6,400 bases of DNA from Oligoflexia bacterium (GCA_026914095.1 JAPPIY010000239.1:1-6400), one strand, 5' to 3'. Shown: positions 1-6,082, counted from the first letter of the stretch. Program-made: numbers and translations. Notes: a model not told the origin generated them from the sequence alone.

Positions 1-60
1 CATAAAAAGGCCTTTGAAATACGGCTAAAACAAGTGGAGAAAGAGCTTTCCGAATTATAA
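1..60 (+). CDS. C-terminal end of an unidentified protein (partial)
   Basis: Frame 1 is open from the window edge to TAA at 58-60; the other two plus frames hit stops within the first 30 bases. The 19 visible residues include KKAFEIRLKQVEKELSEL. They are rich in Lys, Glu and Leu with a heptad-like spacing, as in the end of an amphipathic or coiled-coil helix. The stop overlaps by 6 bases the stop region of the convergent minus-strand gene, which fits the tight packing seen at the other end of the window. The fragment is too short to name a family, and the gene lies almost wholly outside the window. Confidence 0.5.
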   Translation, partial: HKKAFEIRLKQVEKELSEL

Positions 61-3000
61 ATGACTCTTGAGCCAAACACTTAATTGAAACTTAGAATCT
101 TTATAAGGCTTAAAAAATTCTATCCTATTTTCAAAAGACAATCCCAGCCGGACAATAAGCTTTTCATGCAAAACGCTCAGCTCTCCCTCTAAACCTATAA
201 AGGGAATAAAAAACGAGCGGTAGGCGGAGTTAAAATCTTGAGTTGACAAAACAGACAAGCCTGTAAGAGGAGCCAGCCTTCTCAAAGAAAACAGCGCTTT
301 TAAAGGGTAATAGGAAAAATCAAGAGCCTTAAGCAGTTCTATATTTCCTTGATACAAATTGTGAAGGCTTTGCTTAAACTTATTAGGACAAGGGTTCTTA
401 TTTTGATACATCTCTTGAATAGCCTGTTTAAGATCAGAACAATAAAAAATGACCCGCTCCTTTATCTGAGGGTTCTGCGGCTCTCGATTCCATAAATTCC
501 ATACCATTTTTCCATTTAAGCTCAGAAAATACCCTTGTCCCAGCTCTTCGGTTAAACCCGCTTGAAAAGCTCCATTTATTTCTTGGAAACTATCTTTTAA
601 ATGTAAAAAATCATACATCAATTTGACCTCTCTTTTTTGGTGATAGGAGTAAGCTTGAGAGTATCGCCTTTTAAATTGGTATTTTAATTGTCCGCTCTGG
701 GATATATAATTTTTCCAAAATTTATCCTTATTAAACTCTATCTCCCCCACTCCAAATTGAGACTTAAAGCTAAGTCTGGATTCTGAATTGATATAGAAAG
801 GATAACGGACAGATAAATCCAACCTCCATGTTCTCTGAAAAAGAAAGTCCTTCTTCATTAAAAACTTTCCAACAGGATAGAAAATATCTTCTGTATCTAA
901 AAAGCCAATATCTTTAAAAGTTTGAATCAGATATTTATCGTCCTTAAAATTCAATTGACTTTCATCATAGAAAAAAGAAAGTCCGAAAGTGGGACGATAC
1001 TTTTGATAAGAATAAGCCAGCTCAAAAAACTTATTATCTTCACTCAGTCTATTAAACACAAGCAATTGATTAAACTGAAGAGGATCTAAAAACTGAAAAA
1101 AAGCGGAAAATTCCTGAAAGTTTGATGATTCGTCTGGGAAAATCGCTGGCGCATAAAAAAAGAAAAACTGCTGTAGGGAAAGGTGGCTAAAGGCTCTATA
1201 AGTTTCAAAATTTTTCTGTAAAAAGTCCGCCGACAACAAACTTTGTTCCGGCAAAACAGCCTCTATTAAAGTCTTTTGTTGATTAAAGCTTTCAGTTTTC
1301 TTTTTTTCATTTTCAGATGGAAGAAAAATATTTTCTTTTTGAAAAGAGTACTTATACAAAACAGGATCTTCCGCTTTTTCTTTAGTTTCAATCACTTTGT
1401 ATTCATAGTGAGTGGGAGTGATTTCAGAAACTAAAAAGCGATTGTCTTTGATTTGTCTGGCAGAAACAATCGTATCCGATGCGCTTAAGCGATAAACTCC
1501 TGAATCTTTTTTATAGACAAACAAGCTAGATCCCTGCTTTTCCGCTCCTATAAAATACAGCCCTTTTTCATTCACCTCCACAGGATACGAAAAATAAGAC
1601 TTGAATTGAAAAAGAGCGGATTTATCTTTATAAAGAGTTCTATACTCTCCCTCTTGTTTAAAATAATAAACAGCGCCTTTTGAATCCGCTAAGACAGAGG
1701 AATCCACTGTATCATAAAACACCTTATCTATAATGAGAGAGTTCCCTGTATGGCTTTGTCTGGCGTCTATAGCAACAGCCTTATCTTTATAAAAGTCCAT
1801 TACATTTTGTGAGTTATACTTTTTTACAGGTTTGAAATCTTCTTTGACTAAAGAGTATTCAATAGAAGAACTGCTTGTCCTCAAGCTGGCTGAGGAGTAA
1901 TATTCACCCTCTTTGTAAAAAACTTTCCCGATGGGAAGGTTTTTTTCTATCTTTTCCATAACTTCTGTTTTTTTATCAAATACAATCAACTGAGCCGGAG
2001 ATTTGGTGTCAGAAATTAAAAAATAAATAGAGTTTTGATCGCTGTTTATGGGAACATAAACCTTGCTTTTTACTAGAGCTGGCTCTGGTGAGGATTTTTG
2101 CCCTTGAGCCAAGTCTTTATAGTAAGCTTTATACTCTTCAAATAAAGTTTGTAAGTCTTTATTAAAAGCTCTTTTTAAGGAGCTGGTTAAACCATAGTAA
2201 TCCAAAGGAAGGAAACGACTGCTTTCATAAAACAGTTTTTTTATTCCTTTTAAACCATACTGAGAGTGAAGATAGCTAAAAAAATAAGCCCCATGCAAAT
2301 ATTTCTCTAAACTGGAAAAAGAGTCATCATAAGGCTTCAAGAGACGCTTTAAGGAAAAATCTTCCTTTATCTGCGCAAACACAAAGGCCCTGGCAAAACC
2401 GCTAAACAAACGCCCCCCGGAACCATATAAAGATTCCACTAAAACCGCGCTTCCCTCTAAAATCCATGAGGGCAAAACAATATTCCTGAAAGAAAGAGAG
2501 CCTAAAAAGGGCCATAAAACCCGGTCCCATCTTGAGTTCTGAGACAGCTGATAGATATGAGTCATCTCATGGAGCAAGGTGTCTTTCGGCCATGAAAAAA
2601 GAGACCAGCGATCCATAAAATCAACCGAGCCTGAAGCGTATATCTGAACAAAAGAAAAAGGATAAACCGTAGCTAAACCGTTTGAAACTTGTTGGCGGGG
2701 AGAGGAAAAAAATAAATAATTCGCTCTAAAATAAGGCGTCAGCTCAAAAGCCTGTGACAACCGATAATCTATTTTTTGGCTGTATTCAAAAAATGGAGCC
2801 AAAAAATTTGTAAATTCTTCACTTACAATCAAGCTTATGTGAGGGAAAGAGCTTATATAATATTCGCTGTCTTTTTTTAAAAATCCGATGTCTTTTAAAG
2901 GAAAAGCTGAGGCTTGTCCATAGAAGGATTGTTGGAGGCTCTTTTGCGAAAGCCCTTCATAGCTCAATCCTTGGGCTAAAATCAGAGGGCTGAAAAATAA

Positions 3001-3066
3001 AAAAAAAGAAATTTTGATTGTTTGCCTCACTGTGAGTAAAAAAACCTGTTTAAGCTCTTTTATCAA
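55..3066 (-). CDS. Large exported gluzincin-like metalloprotease-domain protein with probable C-terminal beta-barrel
   Basis: Unnamed protein of up to 1003 residues, probably exported to the periplasm or outer membrane. Seen: a hydrophobic signal-like segment (about residues 19-31, ending LILAQG). A zinc-protease site HEMTH lies at 166-170, followed by LPSWILEG with E204 as likely third zinc ligand, the H-E-x-x-H ... W-x-x-E-G arrangement of peptidase-MA-like gluzincins. Residues 330-600 are beta-rich with recurring IYFL, VYYF and LYFIG strands, suggesting a TolB/propeller-like domain. From about 650 to the end, aromatic-rich alternating strands resemble an outer-membrane barrel, although the last residue is Leu rather than the usual Phe/Trp. 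Start is uncertain: the longest frame begins with TTG at 3066, two codons after a stop. GTG at 3030 would leave a compact ~20-residue signal peptide beginning MRQTIKIS. Neither has a convincing ribosome site. The substrate is unknown. The protease call is family-level inference and the barrel is weaker still. Confidence 0.85.
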   Translation of the reverse strand: MIKELKQVFLLTVRQTIKISFFLFFSPLILAQGLSYEGLSQKSLQQSFYGQASAFPLKDIGFLKKDSEYYISSFPHISLIVSEEFTNFLAPFFEYSQKIDYRLSQAFELTPYFRANYLFFSSPRQQVSNGLATVYPFSFVQIYASGSVDFMDRWSLFSWPKDTLLHEMTHIYQLSQNSRWDRVLWPFLGSLSFRNIVLPSWILEGSAVLVESLYGSGGRLFSGFARAFVFAQIKEDFSLKRLLKPYDDSFSSLEKYLHGAYFFSYLHSQYGLKGIKKLFYESSRFLPLDYYGLTSSLKRAFNKDLQTLFEEYKAYYKDLAQGQKSSPEPALVKSKVYVPINSDQNSIYFLISDTKSPAQLIVFDKKTEVMEKIEKNLPIGKVFYKEGEYYSSASLRTSSSSIEYSLVKEDFKPVKKYNSQNVMDFYKDKAVAIDARQSHTGNSLIIDKVFYDTVDSSVLADSKGAVYYFKQEGEYRTLYKDKSALFQFKSYFSYPVEVNEKGLYFIGAEKQGSSLFVYKKDSGVYRLSASDTIVSARQIKDNRFLVSEITPTHYEYKVIETKEKAEDPVLYKYSFQKENIFLPSENEKKKTESFNQQKTLIEAVLPEQSLLSADFLQKNFETYRAFSHLSLQQFFFFYAPAIFPDESSNFQEFSAFFQFLDPLQFNQLLVFNRLSEDNKFFELAYSYQKYRPTFGLSFFYDESQLNFKDDKYLIQTFKDIGFLDTEDIFYPVGKFLMKKDFLFQRTWRLDLSVRYPFYINSESRLSFKSQFGVGEIEFNKDKFWKNYISQSGQLKYQFKRRYSQAYSYHQKREVKLMYDFLHLKDSFQEINGAFQAGLTEELGQGYFLSLNGKMVWNLWNREPQNPQIKERVIFYCSDLKQAIQEMYQNKNPCPNKFKQSLHNLYQGNIELLKALDFSYYPLKALFSLRRLAPLTGLSVLSTQDFNSAYRSFFIPFIGLEGELSVLHEKLIVRLGLSFENRIEFFKPYKDSKFQLSVWLKSHL

Positions 3067-3189
3067 ATTTTAAAACTTATGAAAATAAAAAACTTTTAAA
3101 CGATTTGGGAAAAACTGATAATATTTAGTAGCAAAGAGGCTATCTAACTTGAGGTTTAGATTTTCTTATTGAGCTAAGAAACTCCCTTC

Positions 3190-3195
3190 ATTATA
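3190..3195 (-). promoter_or_regulatory. Candidate -10 box for the exported-protein gene
   Basis: The minus strand reads TATAAT here, a perfect sigma-70 -10 hexamer, inside AAATATAATG. No good -35 is found at 16-18 bases; the best is TTTTAA-like. If used, the leader to the TTG start would be about 115-120 bases. It sits only 5 bases from the TTGACA of the opposing plus-strand promoter. Low confidence because AT-rich DNA produces TATAAT by chance. Confidence 0.3.
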
Positions 3196-3200
3196 TTTGC

Positions 3201-3231
3201 TTGACAAAAATTTAAAACCGATGGTTATACT
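3201..3231 (+). promoter_or_regulatory. Sigma-70-like promoter facing right, with no plus-strand gene downstream
   Basis: A perfect TTGACA at 3201-3206 is followed by TATACT at 3226-3231 (spacer 19) or TTATAC at 3225-3230 (spacer 18). Transcription would start near 3238 and run through the palindromic repeat at 3261-3307, then antisense to the 3' end of the transporter gene. No coding frame follows. A small or antisense RNA, or a leftover promoter from a lost gene, are the options. The spacer is slightly long. Confidence 0.45.
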
Positions 3232-3260
3232 GACTCCTCTTTGGTTGAGTTTTTTCTAAG

Positions 3261-3307
3261 GGATTCCTGTCCCCGCCTTCGCGAGGACATGCTTTCGCGG
3301 GAATGAC
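3261..3307. repeat. GC-rich palindromic intergenic repeat (REP-like), composite hairpin
   Basis: A GC-rich island in AT-rich surroundings. The inner hairpin pairs TGTCC (3268-3272) with GGACA (3285-3289) and CGC (3274-3276) with GCG (3281-3283) around a CTTC loop, with one C/A mismatch. Outer arms ATTCC (3263-3267) and GGAAT (3300-3304) bracket it. The right side reads GCTTTCGCGGGAATGAC, the half of a common bacterial repeat type ending in CGCGGGAATGAC. The left side belongs to a different variant (GGATTCCTGTCC...), so the element looks like a hybrid of two repeat versions. It lies between the stop of the transporter gene and the next minus-strand gene, and could cap the transporter message. 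Confidence 0.65.
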
Positions 3308-3381
3308 TACTGCCTAAAATTTCAAGCAGGATCGGTATAACTAGGCCAACCACAAAAATTTAAACTGTTGTTTGGAGCTTA

Positions 3382-4722
3382 TTAGGGATTTTCCGCAATA
3401 TAAGCATTGAGATCCACATTTTCCTTTCGACTCAAATAAAGAGTAACAATGGAATCCCCTGTTACATTCACCACAGTTCGCCCCATATCCAACAGCCGAT
3501 CCACTCCCAAAATAATAGCCAAACCTTCCGCAGGAATGCCTAAAATGACAATCGCCGACATCAATATAGGCAAGGACCCCCCAGGAACTCCCGCTATACC
3601 AACAGAAGTGATAAAAACAATCGCTACAAGCAAGGCCAAATCCATAAGATTTAAAGGGACTCCAAAAATCTGCGCTATAAATAAAGTCGCGGCCACTTCA
3701 AAAAGAGCTGTTCCATCCATATTGACCACTGTTCCAATGGGAACGGAAAAACTCACAACCTTCCTAGGAGCACCAAAGGATTTTTCTAAAGTATTCATTG
3801 TGACAGGCATTGTAGCGCTACTGGAGCTAGTGCTAAAAGCGGTTGAAAAAACAGGAATCATTCTGGAAAAAAATTCAAAAATAGGGATTTTAACTAAAAA
3901 TTTCAAAAACAAGCTATAGGTGCCAAAAAAATGACACAACATGCCTAACAGCATAACCCCTATATAAAAAACCATACTTTTTAAGAGATCCATACCCAGC
4001 TCTGAAACGGATACAGCAATCAACGCCATAACCGCAAAAGGAGCTGTTTTCATAATCCATTTGATAATCAAAACAGACATAGCGGACAAGGCTGACATAA
4101 ACTGTACAAAGGTCTCTTTAGGGGCTCCCCCTCCCGAAGGCAAATAAAGAAGACTTAAGCCAAACAAAATAGAAACAAAAATGACAGCCAACATATTGTT
4201 TTCGCCAAATTGATCAATGATATTTCTAGGAACAATTTTCGTCAAAATTCCCGGCCACAAAGAGCTTCCCACCATAGAGCTTTTTTCTTTCATAGAAGAC
4301 ATCTTATCCTGCATATTAACAGCGACCTGCGCCGCTTTTTCCTTTGAAATGCCTTCCCCTGGCTTCATTGTTCCCATAAAAATCTGACCAATAAAAATAG
4401 CGACTAAGGTGCTGGACGCATAAAACAAAAACAGCCGCTTGCTTAAACGCCCTACAGAAGAGGGGTTATTCATATCAGAAATCCCTACAATCAGAGAGCT
4501 AAAAACCAAAGGCACAATAATCATAAAGAGAGATTGCAGAAAAAGATTCCCCACAGGATAAAAGATATTATCCGTAATAAACTGAATGGCAGGGGTATAC
4601 TGGCCTTCGGCTTTTAAAACATTAAACACAAGGCCTATCAAACAACCCAAAATAAGGCCTGCAAAAATGCCCCAACTGCTTAAAAAAGACTTTTTCACAG
4701 TGTTTAGCTTAACGGGTTCCAT
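3382..4722 (-). CDS. Acidic amino acid (glutamate/aspartate):cation symporter, SLC1/DAACS family
   Basis: Inner-membrane secondary transporter of 446 residues, normal length for bacterial GltP/GltT proteins, probably importing glutamate or aspartate with cations. Hydrophobic helices run through the protein. Re-entrant loop HP1 is the serine-rich STSSSSATMP at 297-306, TM7 has NMDGT at 334-338, HP2 has GIAGVPGGS at 375-383, and TM8 has D408, D412, R415, T416, N419 and D423 in the order known from GltPh (D390, D394, R397, T398, N401, D405). Arg415 favours an acidic side chain. The NVTGD ending differs from the NLVGN of DctA-type C4-dicarboxylate carriers as I know them. Glu342 follows NMDGT where GltPh has Gln318; EAATs have Glu there. 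ATG at 4722 is the clear start; only a weak AAAAGG lies about 12 bases upstream. The gene stands alone on this strand, so it is probably monocistronic. Confidence 0.95.
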   Translation of the reverse strand: MEPVKLNTVKKSFLSSWGIFAGLILGCLIGLVFNVLKAEGQYTPAIQFITDNIFYPVGNLFLQSLFMIIVPLVFSSLIVGISDMNNPSSVGRLSKRLFLFYASSTLVAIFIGQIFMGTMKPGEGISKEKAAQVAVNMQDKMSSMKEKSSMVGSSLWPGILTKIVPRNIIDQFGENNMLAVIFVSILFGLSLLYLPSGGGAPKETFVQFMSALSAMSVLIIKWIMKTAPFAVMALIAVSVSELGMDLLKSMVFYIGVMLLGMLCHFFGTYSLFLKFLVKIPIFEFFSRMIPVFSTAFSTSSSSATMPVTMNTLEKSFGAPRKVVSFSVPIGTVVNMDGTALFEVAATLFIAQIFGVPLNLMDLALLVAIVFITSVGIAGVPGGSLPILMSAIVILGIPAEGLAIILGVDRLLDMGRTVVNVTGDSIVTLYLSRKENVDLNAYIAENP

Positions 4723-4731
4723 AATAAATTC

Positions 4732-4748
4732 AAGCCTTTTTTAGGCTT
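4732..4748 (-). promoter_or_regulatory. Small hairpin at the 5' end of the transporter message
   Basis: AAGCCT and AGGCTT form a 6-base-pair stem around a 5-base homopolymer loop. On the minus strand it would be the first structure in the transporter leader, about 10 bases before the ATG, and its 3' arm contains the only Shine-Dalgarno-like AAAAGG. It could therefore protect the 5' end or partly mask the ribosome site. Read on the plus strand it is followed by a T-run (4747-4751) and looks terminator-like, but no plus-strand gene precedes it. Confidence 0.35.
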
Positions 4749-4751
4749 TTT

Positions 4752-4777
4752 GGGAATTATATACATGACTAGCCAAA
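4752..4777 (-). promoter_or_regulatory. Promoter of the transporter gene (shared 26-base module)
   Basis: The minus strand contains TATAAT at 4756-4761, preceded by TG two bases upstream (near-extended -10), then TTCCC. Start of transcription would fall near 4749, giving a leader of about 27 bases. No good -35 hexamer is present; the conserved upstream part is TTTGGC-T-AGTCA. The whole 26 bases match the plus-strand module at 4896-4921 with only two differences, which argues that the entire stretch is functional rather than the -10 alone. Confidence 0.55.
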
Positions 4778-4889
4778 AAGCTCTAAAAGCCTTTAAATAT
4801 AAGGGTTTCAAGGAATTTACTATTCAAAAATAAAGGTAAAAGTTTTAAGCGATTAAAGCGGTTTTCTTCAGAGAAAAAGCCACAAAGCC

Positions 4890-4921
4890 TTGAAATTTGG
4901 CGAGTCAAGTATATAATTCCC
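4890..4921 (+). promoter_or_regulatory. Rightward sigma-70 promoter for the lysine-rich protein gene
   Basis: TTGAAA at 4890-4895, a 16-base spacer and a perfect TATAAT at 4912-4917 make a good vegetative promoter. From 4896 onward it repeats the transporter promoter module (TTTGGC, AGTCA, GTATATAATTCCC). Transcription from here would give a leader of about 105 bases carrying the palindromes at 4941-4983. Confidence 0.55.
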
Positions 4922-4940
4922 GGCTTTTTTATTTAAATTT

Positions 4941-4983
4941 TGTAAATTTTACATAAGTTTGACATTTTACAGAAAATTTTGTA
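4941..4983. promoter_or_regulatory. Paired palindromes resembling operator sites
   Basis: TGTAAATTTTACA at 4941-4953 is a perfect 6+1+6 palindrome (TGTAAA / TTTACA). TACAGAAAATTTTGTA at 4968-4983 is an imperfect 16-base palindrome sharing the TTTACA and TGTA half-sites. The second one lies in the spacer and runs into the -10 of the promoter at 4959-4987, where a bound repressor would block polymerase. AT-rich DNA makes such symmetry easier by chance, and I do not assign a regulator family. Confidence 0.35.
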
Positions 4984-4987
4984 GCTT
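4959..4987 (+). promoter_or_regulatory. Second candidate promoter for the lysine-rich protein gene
   Basis: A perfect TTGACA at 4959-4964 with a 17-base spacer leads to TAGCTT at 4982-4987, a weak -10 (3 of 6). Transcription would start near 4994, about 35 bases before the ATG at 5030. The good -35 and ideal spacing suggest a promoter that needs help or is repressed through the overlapping palindrome. Confidence 0.4.
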
Positions 4988-5029
4988 TGCTTTTATGTGG
5001 CAATCACTCTTTAAAGAAAGGACAGACCT

Positions 5030-5494
5030 ATGAATAACAATCTATTAGAAAAAAACAAATCAGCTCTTTATCCTCTATCTTCTTTAAATCCTATAAAAAA
5101 ATACGAATCGGTTATGGAAGAAGAAGACATGATCAAGCTAAACAGCATGAAAAATATCTTGGATACAGAAGAATCAAAACATCCTGAATTTGCTCTAGCC
5201 AAAAATAAAGCCCGATTTAAAAAAAAGCTGGTCTGGTATAAAAATAAAAAAGCTTGGCTGGATATAGCCCCTCTTCAAAAAATAAATAAACTCTTTAAAC
5301 AGCAAACCAGAGAATTGGAGTCCATTCGCGCCAACAAAATGGATTATGAAATGGAGTTAGAAACAGCCTCTTTAACGCCCAGCCAAAGATCCTACAGAAA
5401 AGACGAGTTGAAGATGTGTCGGGCCCATGAAAAAATGGCTATCCAACTTATCAGCAAAATGCAACTAAAATTCAAATCTCAATCCAATAAATAA
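5030..5494 (+). CDS. Lysine-rich helical protein of unknown function
   Basis: I do not recognise this 154-residue protein. It begins at ATG 5030 with a clear ribosome site, AAAGGA at 5017-5022, seven bases away, and ends with TAA before a Rho-independent terminator, so it is very likely real and monocistronic. It has no signal peptide or membrane segment. About 26 of 154 residues are Lys. A basic stretch at 58-75 (KNKARFKKKLVWYKNKKAW) is followed by mostly helical, charged sequence from about 82 to 148, plausibly coiled-coil, broken at SLTPSQ (114-119). One Cys (130) is present. The basic patch could bind nucleic acid or an acidic surface, but that is speculation. Two promoters and palindromic sites upstream suggest regulated expression, perhaps linked to the divergent transporter. 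Confidence 0.8.
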   Translation: MNNNLLEKNKSALYPLSSLNPIKKYESVMEEEDMIKLNSMKNILDTEESKHPEFALAKNKARFKKKLVWYKNKKAWLDIAPLQKINKLFKQQTRELESIRANKMDYEMELETASLTPSQRSYRKDELKMCRAHEKMAIQLISKMQLKFKSQSNK

Positions 5495-5510
5495 CAATTT
5501 CACCATACCT

Positions 5511-5535
5511 TCTGCTGGCTTTTTAGCAGGTTTTT
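5511..5535 (+). terminator. Rho-independent terminator of the lysine-rich protein gene
   Basis: CTGCT (5512-5516) pairs with AGCAG (5525-5529) around an 8-base loop, with a possible extra T-G pair outside. It is followed by G and a run of five T at 5531-5535. It begins 17 bases after the stop codon. The stem is short but the position and T-run are typical. Confidence 0.7.
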
Positions 5536-5612
5536 CTAACCAAAAGAAAAATTTTTCAAATAGTTTAAATTCAAAAAAATCAGCCTTTTTTCAGCTAAAA
5601 GTTTTATCAGTC

Positions 5613-5639
5613 TAAACTTTTTTCCAGTTTTGCCGATAA
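5613..5639 (+). promoter_or_regulatory. Sigma-28 (FliA) flagellar-type promoter
   Basis: TAAACTTT at 5613-5620, an 11-base spacer and GCCGATAA at 5632-5639 match the known sigma-28 consensus (TAAAGTTT, N11, GCCGATAA) at 15 of 16 positions with the exact spacing. The -10 octamer is perfect. It lies 32 bases before the ATG at 5672, downstream of the preceding terminator, so it should drive the Fis-like gene alone. The consensus is established knowledge; use in this organism is inferred. Confidence 0.85.
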
Positions 5640-5671
5640 GTTATTTAAAATCAACACATAGGAGTTTAATC

Positions 5672-6082
5672 ATGTCAAAAATCAAACAAAACCCTCTGGC
5701 AGAAAAAAGAGCTGTTTTGGTTTCAATAGGAGCAAGTCATATGCAAAATAGAGGCATTTCTAAATTTGCCAGACAAAACAGCCTAGATTTTATGACTTAC
5801 ACAGAAGATGAATGGGCGACCTTAGAAGAGATTGATCAATACATCCAAGAAGAGGAATTATCCAAACAAATTATCAGTCTCCCTATCGGTTCTAATCAAG
5901 ACATTTCATTAGATCAGCTACAGGAAACTACAATCAAAAAGATTGACAAAATAAAAAATATCAGTGTCAATAAAATGGCCAAAAAACTTAAAATCGGCCG
6001 AGCCTCTTTATATAGAAAAATGGAGAAACATGGGATAAAATTAAAAACCGAGAGAAAAAACCAAACAAAAAAAGCCGCTTAA
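5672..6082 (+). CDS. Small Fis-type helix-turn-helix regulator under sigma-28 control
   Basis: Probable DNA-binding protein of 136 residues. The C-terminal part is a Fis/HTH_8 domain: a lead helix at about 84-96, helix VNKMAKKL at 99-106, turn KIG, and recognition helix RASLYRKMEKHGI at 110-122. It aligns by eye with the end of NtrC-class activators (LGIsRaTLYRKLkk). There is no AAA+ domain and no phospho-receiver domain. The first 80 residues, including the acidic TYTEDEWATLEEIDQYIQEEE (43-62), match nothing I know. The tail is basic. ATG 5672 is chosen because AGGAG at 5660-5664 sits seven bases upstream; an in-frame ATG at 5630 lies inside the sigma-28 promoter and cannot be the start of that transcript. 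The stop overlaps the convergent TPR-like gene by 4 bases. Likely role: regulator, or nucleoid-type protein, tied to motility (inference). Confidence 0.82.
   Translation: MSKIKQNPLAEKRAVLVSIGASHMQNRGISKFARQNSLDFMTYTEDEWATLEEIDQYIQEEELSKQIISLPIGSNQDISLDQLQETTIKKIDKIKNISVNKMAKKLKIGRASLYRKMEKHGIKLKTERKNQTKKAA

Larger units (their letters stand above)
3067..3381. other. Gene-free stretch with two promoter-like sites and one GC-rich repeat
   Basis: I find no convincing coding frame on either strand. The part next to the exported-protein gene (3067-3180) is AT-rich and featureless apart from weak -10-like strings. At 3190-3231 a minus-strand TATAAT and a plus-strand TTGACA promoter stand back to back. 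A palindromic GC-rich repeat fills 3261-3307. The rest, up to the transporter stop, has no T-tract hairpin, so if the transporter message ends here the repeat hairpin is the only candidate structure. Confidence 0.6.
4723..5029. other. Divergent regulatory region between transporter and lysine-rich protein genes
   Basis: This 307-base gap has no coding frame I trust. It contains a leftward promoter module (4752-4777), a matching rightward module (4890-4921), a second rightward promoter (4959-4987), palindromes at 4941-4983 and a leader hairpin at 4732-4748. The 110 bases between the two modules are AT-rich. They hold the 11-base palindrome TAAAAGTTTTA at 4837-4847, which recurs at 5596-5606 upstream of the Fis-like gene; I assign it no function. 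Confidence 0.6.

Noticed and set aside
3232..3256. Tiny terminator (ACTC/GAGT stem followed by a T-run) right after the plus promoter
   Set aside because: A four-base-pair stem with a ten-base loop is too weak to claim.
3224..3352. Inverted pairs GTTATAC/GTATAAC and TGGTTG/CAACCA flanking the GC-rich repeat, possibly insertion-element ends
   Set aside because: The pairs are only 6-7 bases long and cross rather than nest (GTATAAC comes before CAACCA). No transposase or target duplication is visible.
3449..3919. 156-codon plus-strand open frame
   Set aside because: It lies wholly antisense to the conserved core of the symporter (HP1 to TM8). Its translation is low-complexity Thr/Lys/Ile-rich sequence, and it has no ribosome site.
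4896..4921. Sigma-54 promoter (TTTGGC as a -24 element)
   Set aside because: The required TTGC-type -12 element is absent at the right distance, while TATAAT and TTGAAA give a good sigma-70 fit.
5630..5671. In-frame upstream ATG adding 14 residues to the Fis-like protein
   Set aside because: The ATG lies inside the sigma-28 promoter spacer, before any possible transcript start, and has no ribosome site, whereas ATG 5672 has AGGAG seven bases upstream.
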